NCBI GenBank assembly: GCA_020025205.1
Contig: JAHHSO010000034.1
Location: 1 to 14,411 of the forward strand
Reading direction: 5' to 3'
From: Christensenellaceae bacterium
GTDB lineage: Bacteria; Bacillota; Clostridia; Christensenellales; Aristaeellaceae
DNA length: 14,411 nucleotides
Below are positions 5,698 through 12,867 of the stretch, piece by piece (the first letter of the stretch is position 1; each line of letters opens with the position of its first letter). The translations under genes and the position numbers were made by a program. The notes below the pieces were generated by a model, which saw only the letters and a program-made list of their open reading frames with translations, did no database searches and had not been told where the DNA came from.

Positions 5698-6471
5698 ATG
5701 AAGGCAAACTATCATACCCATACTGCACGATGCGGCCATGCAGCAGGGACGGACGAGGCATATGTCTGCGCTGCCCTGGATGCTGGATTTGAGGAGCTGG
5801 GCTTTTCTGACCATATGCCGTGGCCGTACAAGTCCGGGTTTTCTAATCCGGGCGTGAGAATGCCCGTCAGCAAAATGCAGGAATATCTCTCCAGTGTGAA
5901 GGCGCTCAAGGAAAAATACGCGGGAAAAATCAATATCCTGACCGGCTTTGAATGTGAATATTTCCCGGAATACATGGGATGGCTCGCAGATGTAAAGCAG
6001 GAAAACGGGCTGGATTATTTGATTCTGGGCAACCATTACGAGGGAACCGATGAAGGCGGCCTGTACTTTGGAAGCATCCGGACGGCTTCGGAGCTGATCC
6101 GCTATGTGGACAGCGCAGTAAAGGGGATAGACACGGGACTTTTCGCCTATCTGGCGCATCCAGATGTGTTTATGCGCAAGTATCCGGAGTTTGATGAAAA
6201 CTGCCGGGCGGCTGCGCGTGATCTGTGTCAGGCGTGCAAAGAAAAAAATCTGCCGATGGAGTATAATGTCCACGACAGATTTATTGAATGTTTTACGCAC
6301 AGGAAGAGCTATCCAAATCCAGCGTTTTTTGAGATTGTGCGCGAAGAGGGCGTGCGCGTTCTGATTGGAATAGATGCGCATGAGCCGAGAGAATTGTCTG
6401 ACACGACCCAGTGGGACAGGGCAAAAAAGGAACTGGAAAGATTTGGAAACCTCCATATAGACCGACTGTAA
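5698..6471 (+). CDS. PHP-domain histidinol-phosphatase (HisJ/HisK type)
   Basis: The 257-residue product is a PHP-superfamily phosphoesterase, closest in layout to the histidinol phosphatase of Firmicutes histidine synthesis (histidinol phosphate to histidinol). Metal ligands of the trinuclear site are visible: H-T-H at 6-8, G-H at 13-14, S-D-H at 37-39, F-E-C-E at 84-87, N-H-Y at 112-114, H-P-D at 154-156 and D-A-H at 226-228. GAGGAGG precedes the ATG and the gap to rlmH is 13 bases. No other his genes are in the window, so a related sugar or nucleotide phosphatase role remains possible. Its stop (6469-6471) directly abuts the stop of the opposing kinase gene with no room for a terminator. 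Confidence 0.85.
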   Translation: MKANYHTHTARCGHAAGTDEAYVCAALDAGFEELGFSDHMPWPYKSGFSNPGVRMPVSKMQEYLSSVKALKEKYAGKINILTGFECEYFPEYMGWLADVKQENGLDYLILGNHYEGTDEGGLYFGSIRTASELIRYVDSAVKGIDTGLFAYLAHPDVFMRKYPEFDENCRAAARDLCQACKEKNLPMEYNVHDRFIECFTHRKSYPNPAFFEIVREEGVRVLIGIDAHEPRELSDTTQWDRAKKELERFGNLHIDRL

Positions 6472-7062
6472 TCAGGCATCAAGGACAAAGTCACATCTTG
6501 TCAGCAGGCTGCGGGCGGCAATATGTCTGTTTTCCATCGGAATCCATTCGGAAATAAAGCGGCCGAGCATCGCCTGTCCATTGCGTTTGAGGATACGTGC
6601 CTGCTGCTTTTTGGGCGCAATGGTCACAACGGCGCGCAGGTCATACAGCGGCCAGAGATCAGGATGCAGGCAATAGGCACCTTCGACGATCACAACGGAA
6701 CAACAGCCGTCAATGGAAATGGGATCCAGAAAGCGAGGCTGCGGGTGGCAGACGAAAGGCCGGTAGACGGCGCGCTGCTGGCGGGACAGGGGCAAAAGCA
6801 CGTCGTTTAAAACGCGCTGGATGTCTGCGTTAGCCAGAGTTTGACAGACAGTTCCACGTTTTTCGCCAGGGAGAAAGAAGTCATCCATGTGGATGACGGC
6901 GGCACTGTCAAACCGGGAAGCGAGTGCATTTGCAAGCGTGGTTTTTCCACTGGCAGACATGCCGTCCAGCGCAATGCGCACACGCTGCTTTGTGCGCAGG
7001 CAGGTACAGATATGAGAGAAGAGCACGTTTTCTGCATCGTCATAGCGGATGTGTACGGGCAT
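6472..7062 (-). CDS. Uridine kinase-like P-loop kinase
   Basis: The 196-residue product has a Walker A loop G-M-S-A-S-G-K-T-T at 34-42, and H-M-D-D-F-F-L-P at 58-65, the acidic substrate/Mg motif of the uridine kinase and phosphoribulokinase family. A hydrophobic strand ending V-I-V-E-G-A-Y (124-130) and a basic lid region (KKQQARILKRNG) follow. Family members phosphorylate nucleosides or related small alcohols; the true substrate is unknown, as these short Firmicutes homologs differ from classical Udk. ATG 7062 is chosen because AAGGA lies 5-6 bases upstream. The longer open frame to 7248 crosses the promoter region. It has its own promoter at 7099-7127 and is divergent from the zinc-ribbon protein gene. 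Confidence 0.8.
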   Translation of the reverse strand: MPVHIRYDDAENVLFSHICTCLRTKQRVRIALDGMSASGKTTLANALASRFDSAAVIHMDDFFLPGEKRGTVCQTLANADIQRVLNDVLLPLSRQQRAVYRPFVCHPQPRFLDPISIDGCCSVVIVEGAYCLHPDLWPLYDLRAVVTIAPKKQQARILKRNGQAMLGRFISEWIPMENRHIAARSLLTRCDFVLDA

Positions 7063-7098
7063 AAGAATCCTTCTTTGCTTCAAAATCAATCGGCACTC

Positions 7099-7127
7099 AG
7101 TATAACAAACACGGGGCATAAAAGCAA
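7099..7127 (-). promoter_or_regulatory. Promoter of the uridine kinase-like gene
   Basis: On the minus strand TTGCTT (7127-7122), a 17-base spacer and TATACT (7104-7099) with an extended -10 TGT are seen. It is back to back with the promoter at 7152-7180. Confidence 0.7.
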
Positions 7128-7151
7128 GAAGTGACCGGCAGCTAAAAAATA

Positions 7152-7180
7152 TTGACTTTTCATGAAAACTGCCGTATGCT
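7152..7180 (+). promoter_or_regulatory. Promoter of the zinc-ribbon protein gene
   Basis: TTGACT (7152-7157), a 17-base spacer and TATGCT (7175-7180) give a predicted start about 20 bases before the ATG at 7205. Confidence 0.7.
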
Positions 7181-7204
7181 GTAACGGAAATGGAGGAGAA
7201 GAAC

Positions 7205-7618
7205 ATGGGATTCTTTGAAAAAATACGGGCATCCATTGTACGCTTCATGGCTGGGCGCTATGGCTCGGATCAGCTGAGCTTTGCCATGGTGATGTCCGCG
7301 CTTGTGATGACGAGCATCGGTGCGCTTTCGAGAATCGGCTTTTTGACATTAATGGCGGATGCAATGCTGATTGTGGCCACGATCCGCATGTTCAGCAAGG
7401 ACAGATATAGGCGTGCGCATGAGAATCAGGTTTATCTGGAAAAAACGCAGAAGATGCGTCAGGCGTTCAGTGAGTGGGTCAATCGCATGAAGAACAGCAA
7501 GAAGTACCATTACTTCACCTGTCCCAAGTGCAAGACGCGCCTGCGTGTGCCGCGCGGCGTGGGCAATGTTACCATTACCTGCAAGAACTGCGGCGAGAAA
7601 TTTGATAAAAAAGCGTGA
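7205..7618 (+). CDS. Membrane-associated zinc-ribbon protein of unknown function
   Basis: The 137-residue product starts with a basic amphipathic stretch. One or two hydrophobic spans follow (about residues 22-58: FAMVMSALVM and GFLTLMADAMLIVATI), then a charged, probably helical linker and a C-terminal zinc ribbon. The ribbon cysteines are C106-x-x-C109 and C126-x-x-C129, 16 residues apart, in the style of rubredoxin-knuckle ribbons. I know similar uncharacterised proteins in Clostridia but no function; the ribbon would be cytoplasmic if the N-terminus is inside and two spans are used. ATG 7205 is used, with GGAGG about 8 bases upstream. An in-frame ATG at 7190 overlaps that ribosome site and is rejected. 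A terminator follows directly. Confidence 0.75.
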   Translation: MGFFEKIRASIVRFMAGRYGSDQLSFAMVMSALVMTSIGALSRIGFLTLMADAMLIVATIRMFSKDRYRRAHENQVYLEKTQKMRQAFSEWVNRMKNSKKYHYFTCPKCKTRLRVPRGVGNVTITCKNCGEKFDKKA

Positions 7619-7628
7619 TGTACGAAAG

Positions 7629-7655
7629 CGGACGGCGAACAGCCGCCCGTTTTTT
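7629..7655 (+). terminator. Intrinsic terminator after the zinc-ribbon protein gene
   Basis: CGGACGGC-GAACA-GCCGCCCG forms an 8-position stem with one A-C mismatch, followed by six T (7650-7655). Only 23 bases remain before the next ATG, so the following gene relies on readthrough or an internal promoter. Confidence 0.8.
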
Positions 7656-7678
7656 AAAGTCAGGAAAGGCGGGAAGAA

Positions 7679-9055
7679 ATGAAAAAAACGGTTATCGCGC
7701 TGTGTCTGGCAGTGTCTGTGCTGGCTGTCGTTTTTTGGAGCATGGGGAAGTCTCCTGTGCTTGAGCACCCAATTCAGATGCCGCAATCGGACAGCTTTTT
7801 GACAGCTGAAGCAATTGTGACACAAGATCTGCGCACGGTCAAGGGAGATGTGCATTTCAAAGCGGAAAATCAAACGGGCGAAACGCTTTCGGAAATTGTT
7901 CTGCGCGGATACGCCAATGGCGAAATACCGGGAACACTTGTTGTGAGCGGAGCGTCTTTTAATGGGCAGGCGTCGGATGTGAAACAGGATGAGAACGATC
8001 CGACGGTCTATCGGATTCCATGCGTTTGGCGCAGCGGAGAAACGGCTGAAATCAGCTGGCATTTCGCGCTCACGGTGCCCAGAAATGCCGGCGCACTCTC
8101 AAGAGATGAAGATTCAGCGCTTCTTGTGGGCGCGATTCCTGTGCCTGCCATGTGGGAGGATGGCACATGGAACACGCAGGCGTGGGATGCACTGGCAGAG
8201 CCGAGCTATGCGCGGACGTTTGATGTGACGTTCAGCCTGACTCTTCCCGAGGATGTACAGGCGGCGATGGGCGGCGTGTTGACCGGCATAAAGGACAATG
8301 AGGACGGCAAAAGGACGTGGACGGCGCAAATGAACGGCGCGCGGGATCTCTCTTTTGCGCTCAGAAGAGGTGGCGTTTTCCGTCAGAAGGAGACAGAAAA
8401 CGTTTTGATTACGGTGCTGGATGCAGACAGGGGACGAGCCGGAAAGCTCCTTCGTTCAGCTGAAAAAGCGGTAAAGGTTCTCAAAGAGCTGGGCTTTACT
8501 CCTGGCGATGCACTGACTATTGTACAGGCTGATACGGGAAAGATGGACGGCATGATTGGCTCCGGGCTGATTGTCTTGGCAGGCGATGCTGAAGGCGAGG
8601 CGCTGGATAGGCAGATGATCCGCCTGGCAGCACGGCAGATTTTCGGGGTACAAATTGAAAATAATCCATGGCAGGAACCGTGGCTGAGCCAGAGCCTGGC
8701 TGCTGCTGTAGAGATGCTGTGCTATCGAAGGGAAAAAGGAAACGAAGCGTATGAAAAGCGCTACTATGAGGACATAGAGGTTGCCACAAGGCTCACGCGT
8801 CCCCATGGCGTGAATGTTGGCGCGGCCGTTCTGGCATTCCGGGATGACCAGGAAATGACGCAGGTGCTCCGTGATCAGGGGGCGGCGGCACTGCTTGGCA
8901 TTGAGCAGGCAACGGGCGAGGAGGCGTTTGTGCGCGCGCTCGTCCGCTATGTACGCAGCGCGGATACAGGCAGTTTTGACGCGCTTGCCCGCGCGCTTGA
9001 AGCGGAAACGGGCAGCGATTGGTCAGGCTATCTGGCAGACATGCTGGCATCCTGA
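7679..9055 (+). CDS. Secreted/lipid-anchorless M1 peptidase-like protein lacking the zinc site (pseudopeptidase)
   Basis: The 458-residue product has an N-terminal membrane or signal segment (residues 4-21) and a beta-rich region of M1 aminopeptidase type (TVKGDVHFKAENQTGETLSEIVLR-like, about 50-75). The catalytic region follows. It aligns by eye with the M1 landmarks, yet every catalytic position is changed. The G-x-M-E-N exopeptidase loop is G-M-I-G-S-G (291-296). The zinc motif H-E-x-x-H is R-L-A-A-R (315-319). After exactly the family's 18-residue spacer, the third ligand Glu is Gln338 within W-L-S-Q-S-L-A, where active enzymes have W-L-D-E-G-L-A. Flanking residues (F-G-V-Q...N-P-W-Q-E-P-W-L) are well kept, so the fold is probably intact and used for binding or scaffolding. 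The frame is uninterrupted. The ribosome site is modest (AGGAAAGG). Confidence 0.7.
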   Translation: MKKTVIALCLAVSVLAVVFWSMGKSPVLEHPIQMPQSDSFLTAEAIVTQDLRTVKGDVHFKAENQTGETLSEIVLRGYANGEIPGTLVVSGASFNGQASDVKQDENDPTVYRIPCVWRSGETAEISWHFALTVPRNAGALSRDEDSALLVGAIPVPAMWEDGTWNTQAWDALAEPSYARTFDVTFSLTLPEDVQAAMGGVLTGIKDNEDGKRTWTAQMNGARDLSFALRRGGVFRQKETENVLITVLDADRGRAGKLLRSAEKAVKVLKELGFTPGDALTIVQADTGKMDGMIGSGLIVLAGDAEGEALDRQMIRLAARQIFGVQIENNPWQEPWLSQSLAAAVEMLCYRREKGNEAYEKRYYEDIEVATRLTRPHGVNVGAAVLAFRDDQEMTQVLRDQGAAALLGIEQATGEEAFVRALVRYVRSADTGSFDALARALEAETGSDWSGYLADMLAS

Positions 9056-9057
9056 GC

Positions 9058-10020
9058 TTATCCGGGCAGACATAAAAGCAGAAGCAGCGCTGCGCAGAGT
9101 GCGCCGGCAATCGGATAAGCGCTTTGCACAATGGTTCCAAAGCCGCACAGGGCGAAAAGCAGCATGCCGACTGTCCCGATGGACAAAGAAAGTGTCTTTT
9201 GAAACGGCAGAAGCTGGGAAACAGCACAGAGCATGGCGCAGAAGGTTGAGAGCGCCGAACCATAGAGACACAATGCCGTCAAGAGATATCCGCCGTCCAG
9301 CGTGCGGCTTAAAAAGACAAAAGGAAGAGGCTGCATGGCGATCAGAGACCGGTGCAGGCGGCAGACAGCAGATCCAAGTAGAAGAAGCACGCCGAACAGC
9401 AGGCAGAAGAGCAGCACAGACAGCCTTTGTCTGGACTTGGAAAGTTTCAAAAGAAGGGGCAGAGCGCCGGCCAGCATGGCGGCATTTAGCGCACCGTAAA
9501 GCATACCGTCAATTAAAGCGTGAAGGCAAAAAGACGGGGGAAAACTGGCTTCCCCGGCAGGCAGAAGCAGTAGGCGGACGAACAAAATGGGCAGGATGAC
9601 CAGAAGCGCTGCGCCTACGAGAGCCAGCCCGGGAATGCCGCGGGCAGCAAGCACAAAACCGAAGAACAGCGAAAATATCATACCCAGTGCATAAGCGTGA
9701 TGAACAGGCAGAATCAGGGCTGTCAGCTCTGCACAGGCAGACAGCATTGCGCCGCCTGTGACCATTTCAAGCATCACAAACAGGGCGGTGCAGACCATGC
9801 CGAGTTTTTTACCGAAACGTTTTTTGCACAGCGCGGAAAGAGACTGCACGCCAAAGCGCTCCATGCGTTCCGGCAGAAGCACAAAAAGCAGGAACAGCGT
9901 GAGCACGGCCGAAACAACGGCGGCAGGATGAGAGAAGAATCGCAAAATCTCTCGACCAGAGGCAAAGCCCGCCCCGATTACCCCGCTTAAAAGCGCCAGC
10001 GCGCAAAGAAAAATGTCCAT
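9058..10020 (-). CDS. YkvI-type polytopic membrane transporter-like protein
   Basis: The 320-residue product is almost entirely hydrophobic, with about nine or ten membrane helices. It opens with G-V-I-G-A-G-F-A-S-G-R-E-I-L-R-F-F, the signature of the YkvI/COG3949 membrane family, which is distantly related to APC-superfamily amino-acid transporters. That N-terminal glycine-rich unwound helix is normally substrate- or ion-binding in the superfamily. The substrate is unknown. ATG 10020 is preceded by AAAGGAGG with 7-8 base spacing; longer frames up to 10260 run into the greA promoter and are rejected. The leader contains a 12-pair hairpin (10033-10059) ending next to the ribosome site. Its stop lies two bases from the stop of the convergent M1-like gene. 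Confidence 0.8.
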   Translation of the reverse strand: MDIFLCALALLSGVIGAGFASGREILRFFSHPAAVVSAVLTLFLLFVLLPERMERFGVQSLSALCKKRFGKKLGMVCTALFVMLEMVTGGAMLSACAELTALILPVHHAYALGMIFSLFFGFVLAARGIPGLALVGAALLVILPILFVRLLLLPAGEASFPPSFCLHALIDGMLYGALNAAMLAGALPLLLKLSKSRQRLSVLLFCLLFGVLLLLGSAVCRLHRSLIAMQPLPFVFLSRTLDGGYLLTALCLYGSALSTFCAMLCAVSQLLPFQKTLSLSIGTVGMLLFALCGFGTIVQSAYPIAGALCAALLLLLCLPG

Positions 10021-10032
10021 AGGTTTTCCTCC

Positions 10033-10059
10033 TTTCAAGGCTTTGCAAAGGCCTTGAAA
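10033..10059 (-). promoter_or_regulatory. Perfect hairpin abutting the ribosome site of the YkvI-type gene
   Basis: TTTCAAGGC (10033-10041) and GCCTTGAAA (10051-10059) pair perfectly, and T-T-T/A-A-G inside extends the stem to 12 pairs with a GCA loop. On the minus-strand mRNA the stem ends inside or next to AAAGGAGG. There is no T-run on the minus strand, so it is not a terminator for that direction; a role in translation control or mRNA stability is inferred. Confidence 0.55.
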
Positions 10060-10117
10060 AGCCCTATGCCGAAGGGCGGAAAAAAAGAAGACGGGCCATG
10101 GAAAACATTGGAGAGAA

Positions 10118-10146
10118 TTGACAAAATGTGCCTCTGGGAGTATAAT
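10118..10146 (+). promoter_or_regulatory. Perfect-consensus sigma-A promoter of greA-lysS
   Basis: TTGACA (10118-10123), a 17-base spacer and TATAAT (10141-10146): both boxes and spacing match consensus exactly. The predicted start near 10153 leaves a leader of about 95 bases containing a GCAGGGT GCAGGGT direct repeat (10203-10216). Confidence 0.9.
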
Positions 10147-10246
10147 TTTAAAATATGACAATATGCCCTCACATGAATGAGCCGGGCGTCTGATCGTCCC
10201 ACGCAGGGTGCAGGGTGCGCGGATTGATGAAAAGGAGAGAGTTTCA

Positions 10247-10732
10247 ATGAACGATAACAAGCATGTGGTTGTAACCCGCGAAGGCCTTCAGAGAATGAAG
10301 GAGGAGCTTGAATACAAACAGACGACTGAAAAGATGCGTGTGGCGGAGCAGCTGAAGGTTGCTATTTCTTACGGCGATTTGAGCGAGAATGCCGAGTATG
10401 ATGCGGCCAAGAATGACCAGGCCGTTCTGGAGCAGCGCATCAGTGAACTCAAGCAGATGATCGAGAATGCCGTCGTCGTTGATGAAAGCAAGATCCGCAC
10501 GGACGTTGTGGGCTTCGGCTCCCGCGTGACGCTGGTGGATGTGAACGATCCCGATGAGGAAGAAGAGGTGTACACCATCGTGGGTACCTCTGAGTCCGAT
10601 CCTTTGGGCGGCAAGCTCTCCAACGAGTCCCCGGTCGGCGCGGCTGTTGTCGGCGCACATGTGGGCGATGTCGTGTCTGCTGTTACGCCCGGCGGCGTGC
10701 GCAAGCTGCGCGTCGTAGATATTGCCCTGTAA
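10247..10732 (+). CDS. greA: Transcription elongation factor GreA
   Basis: GreA inserts its coiled coil into the RNA polymerase secondary channel and stimulates cleavage of backtracked RNA. The 161-residue product has the usual length and order. The N-terminal coiled coil (about residues 12-75) carries the tip motif G-D-L-S-E-N-A-E-Y (43-51), whose D44 and E47 are the acidic residues that coordinate the catalytic Mg. The C-terminal FKBP-like domain has F-G-S-R-V-T-L, Y-T-I-V-G and S-P-V-G-A-A-V-V-G. AAGGAG lies 9 bases before ATG 10247. It is the first gene of an operon with lysS, 24 bases downstream, a pairing common in Firmicutes. Confidence 0.97.
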   Translation: MNDNKHVVVTREGLQRMKEELEYKQTTEKMRVAEQLKVAISYGDLSENAEYDAAKNDQAVLEQRISELKQMIENAVVVDESKIRTDVVGFGSRVTLVDVNDPDEEEEVYTIVGTSESDPLGGKLSNESPVGAAVVGAHVGDVVSAVTPGGVRKLRVVDIAL

Positions 10733-10756
10733 GAGAAGAAAGAAAGAGGAATAAAC

Positions 10757-12691
10757 GTGTCTGAAGAAATGACGATCGCTGCTCCCGAGTACAGCGAGCA
10801 GGAGCAAATTCGCCGCGCGAAGCTTTTTAAATATCAGGAAGCGGGAGAAAATCCCTACGCGATCACCCGCTATGACCGCACCCATACCTCCAGGCAGATC
10901 CTCGAACAGTTCGAGACACTGGAAGGCAAGACGGTTGCGATTGCAGGCCGCATGATGTCCAGACGCATCATGGGCAAGGCCTCGTTTGTTCACATGATGG
11001 ATGGCGACGGCCAGATTCAGGCGTATGTTCGCCGCGAAGATGTGAGCGAAGAGGTGTATGCTGACTTCAAGACCATGGATATCGGTGATATTCTGGGCAT
11101 TGAGGGCATCGTTTTCCGCACGAAGACCGGCGAAATTTCCATTCACGCCACAAAGCTTACACTGCTGACCAAGTCCCTGCGTGTGCTGCCGGAAAAGTGG
11201 AATGGTCTCAAGGATCAGGATATGCGCTACCGTCAGCGTTATGTTGACACCATCGTCAATCCTGACGTCAAAAATACATTCATCAAGCGCAGCCAGATCA
11301 TCAGCGCACTGCGCAATTTCCTTGACGCAAAGGGCTTCCTCGAAGTGGATACCCCGGTTCTCCAGACGGTTGAAATCGGCGCAAACTCCCGCTCCTTTGT
11401 CACCCACCACAACGCGCTGGACATTCCAATGTATCTGCGCATCGAGACGGAACTGTACTTGAAGCGTCTTGTCGTTGGCGGATTTGAAAAGGTTTATGAA
11501 GTGGGCCGCATTTTCCGCAACGAAGGCATGGATACACGCCACAATCCCGAGTTCACAACCATTGAGCTGTATCAGGCGTTTGCAGACTACAAGGATATCA
11601 TGGATCTTGTTGAAGAGATGTACATTGATGTCACAAAAAAGGTCTGCGGCACGCTTCAGATTCAGTATCAGGGCAAGGAAATCAACATGGCTGGCCCGTG
11701 GTGCCGCATGACGATGGCAGAAGCTGTTAAAAAGTACTCTGGCATTGATTACTACGCCTGGGAAAACGATGAGCAGGCTCGCACGGAGTGCGAAGCGCGC
11801 GGCGTTCATGTGGAGAAAAATGCGGTCAAGGGTGAATGTCTGGAAGCCTGCTTCGATGAGTTTGTTGAGGCGAACCTCATCCAGCCGACCTTCATTACCG
11901 ATTACCCGGTAGCCATTTCTCCTCTGGCCAAGCGTAAAAAGAACGAGCCGGATATGACCGAGCGCTTTGAAGCGTTTGCCAACGGATTTGAATTGTGCAA
12001 TGCGTTCTCCGAGCTGAACGACCCGATTGATCAGCGCGAACGCTTCGTCAGCCAGGCGCTGGCCAAGCGTGCCAAGGGCGAGCATGCCGACATTGATGAG
12101 GATTTCATTACAGCGCTGGAGTATGGTCTCCCGCCGACGGGCGGATTGGGCTTCGGCGTGGATCGTCTGGTGATGCTTCTGACAGACTCCGCGTCCATCC
12201 GCGATGTTCTTCTCTTCCCCACCATGAAGCCGCTGAACACGCAGGATTCTTCCAAGAAGGATGAAGCAAAGGCGCCGGCCGCTGTTTCTGCGCCCGCAGC
12301 ACAGGCGGAGAAGATTGACTTCTCCAAGGTCGAAATTGAGCCGCTGTTTGCCGATACGGTTGACTTTGAGACATTCTCCAAGTCCGATTTCCGGGCCGTG
12401 AAGGTGAAGGAATGCGAGGCTGTGAAGAAGTCCAAGAAGCTCCTCAAGTTCACGCTGGACGACGGCACCGGCACGGACCGCGTGATTCTCTCCGGCATTC
12501 ACATGTATTATGAGCCGGAAGAGCTGGTTGGAAAGACGCTGCTGGCCATTACCAACCTGCCGCCGCGTCCGATGATGGGCATTGAGTCCTGCGGTATGCT
12601 GCTTTCTGCGATTCACTCCGAAGAGGGCGAAGAGCGCCTGAACCTCATCATGCTGGACGACAAGATCCCCGCTGGCGCGAAGATGTATTAA
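10757..12691 (+). CDS. lysS: Lysyl-tRNA synthetase (class II) with C-terminal tRNA-binding OB domain
   Basis: The 644-residue protein charges tRNA-Lys. An N-terminal anticodon-binding OB fold (about 55-150) is followed by the class II catalytic core: motif 1 around G-F-L-E-V-D-T-P-V-L-Q, motif 2 F-R-N-E-G-M-D-T-R-H-N-P-E-F (from 253), and motif 3 G-L-G-F-G-V-D-R-L (464-471, Arg470). Typical bacterial LysRS stops near residue 490-500. Here an Ala/Pro/Lys-rich linker (about 494-530) leads to a further domain of about 105 residues. It has the S-D-F-R-A-V-K-V, K-K-L-L-K-F-T-L-D-D-G and N-L-P-P-R-P-M-M-G-I-E-S-C-G-M-L-L blocks of the Trbp111/CsaA/MetRS C-terminal tRNA-binding family. The start is GTG with AGAGGA upstream. 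A strong terminator lies about 85 bases downstream. Confidence 0.96.
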   Translation: MSEEMTIAAPEYSEQEQIRRAKLFKYQEAGENPYAITRYDRTHTSRQILEQFETLEGKTVAIAGRMMSRRIMGKASFVHMMDGDGQIQAYVRREDVSEEVYADFKTMDIGDILGIEGIVFRTKTGEISIHATKLTLLTKSLRVLPEKWNGLKDQDMRYRQRYVDTIVNPDVKNTFIKRSQIISALRNFLDAKGFLEVDTPVLQTVEIGANSRSFVTHHNALDIPMYLRIETELYLKRLVVGGFEKVYEVGRIFRNEGMDTRHNPEFTTIELYQAFADYKDIMDLVEEMYIDVTKKVCGTLQIQYQGKEINMAGPWCRMTMAEAVKKYSGIDYYAWENDEQARTECEARGVHVEKNAVKGECLEACFDEFVEANLIQPTFITDYPVAISPLAKRKKNEPDMTERFEAFANGFELCNAFSELNDPIDQRERFVSQALAKRAKGEHADIDEDFITALEYGLPPTGGLGFGVDRLVMLLTDSASIRDVLLFPTMKPLNTQDSSKKDEAKAPAAVSAPAAQAEKIDFSKVEIEPLFADTVDFETFSKSDFRAVKVKECEAVKKSKKLLKFTLDDGTGTDRVILSGIHMYYEPEELVGKTLLAITNLPPRPMMGIESCGMLLSAIHSEEGEERLNLIMLDDKIPAGAKMY

Positions 12692-12774
12692 GGCGATGTA
12701 CCGTCATTCATGGAAAACTGCATCAAATGATGCCAAACTTTGTGCAGCAAGAAAAAATACATAATTTTGAAATG

Positions 12775-12804
12775 GGCAATCTCTTGATGAGGTTGCCTAT
12801 TTTT
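12775..12804 (+). terminator. Terminator of the greA-lysS operon
   Basis: GGCAATCTC (12775-12783) and GAGGTTGCC (12789-12797) pair over nine positions (one G-U) around a TTGAT loop, followed by TATTTTT. It marks the boundary to the AT-rich segment. Confidence 0.88.
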
Positions 12805-12867
12805 GTTAAAATGTATTTAAAGTAGAGCGTTAGATTTATCAAAATTTTATGGAGCGATGAATACGAT

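Noticed and set aside
5521..6456. 311-codon minus-strand open frame opposite the PHP gene
   Set aside because: It is the shadow of a gene with complete metal-binding motifs and has no start signals of its own.
6840..7134. 97-codon plus-strand frame opposite the kinase N-terminus
   Set aside because: It overlaps the Walker A coding region and the kinase promoter; a shadow.
10153..10246. Possible T-box or lysine riboswitch ahead of greA-lysS
   Set aside because: The leader is under 100 bases, lacks a T-box sequence and a terminator, and does not resemble the long lysine riboswitch.
10244..12616. 790-codon open frame on the minus strand opposite lysS and greA
   Set aside because: It is an antisense shadow of two certain genes, created by codon bias; no ribosome site, no domains, His/Arg/Leu-rich composition.
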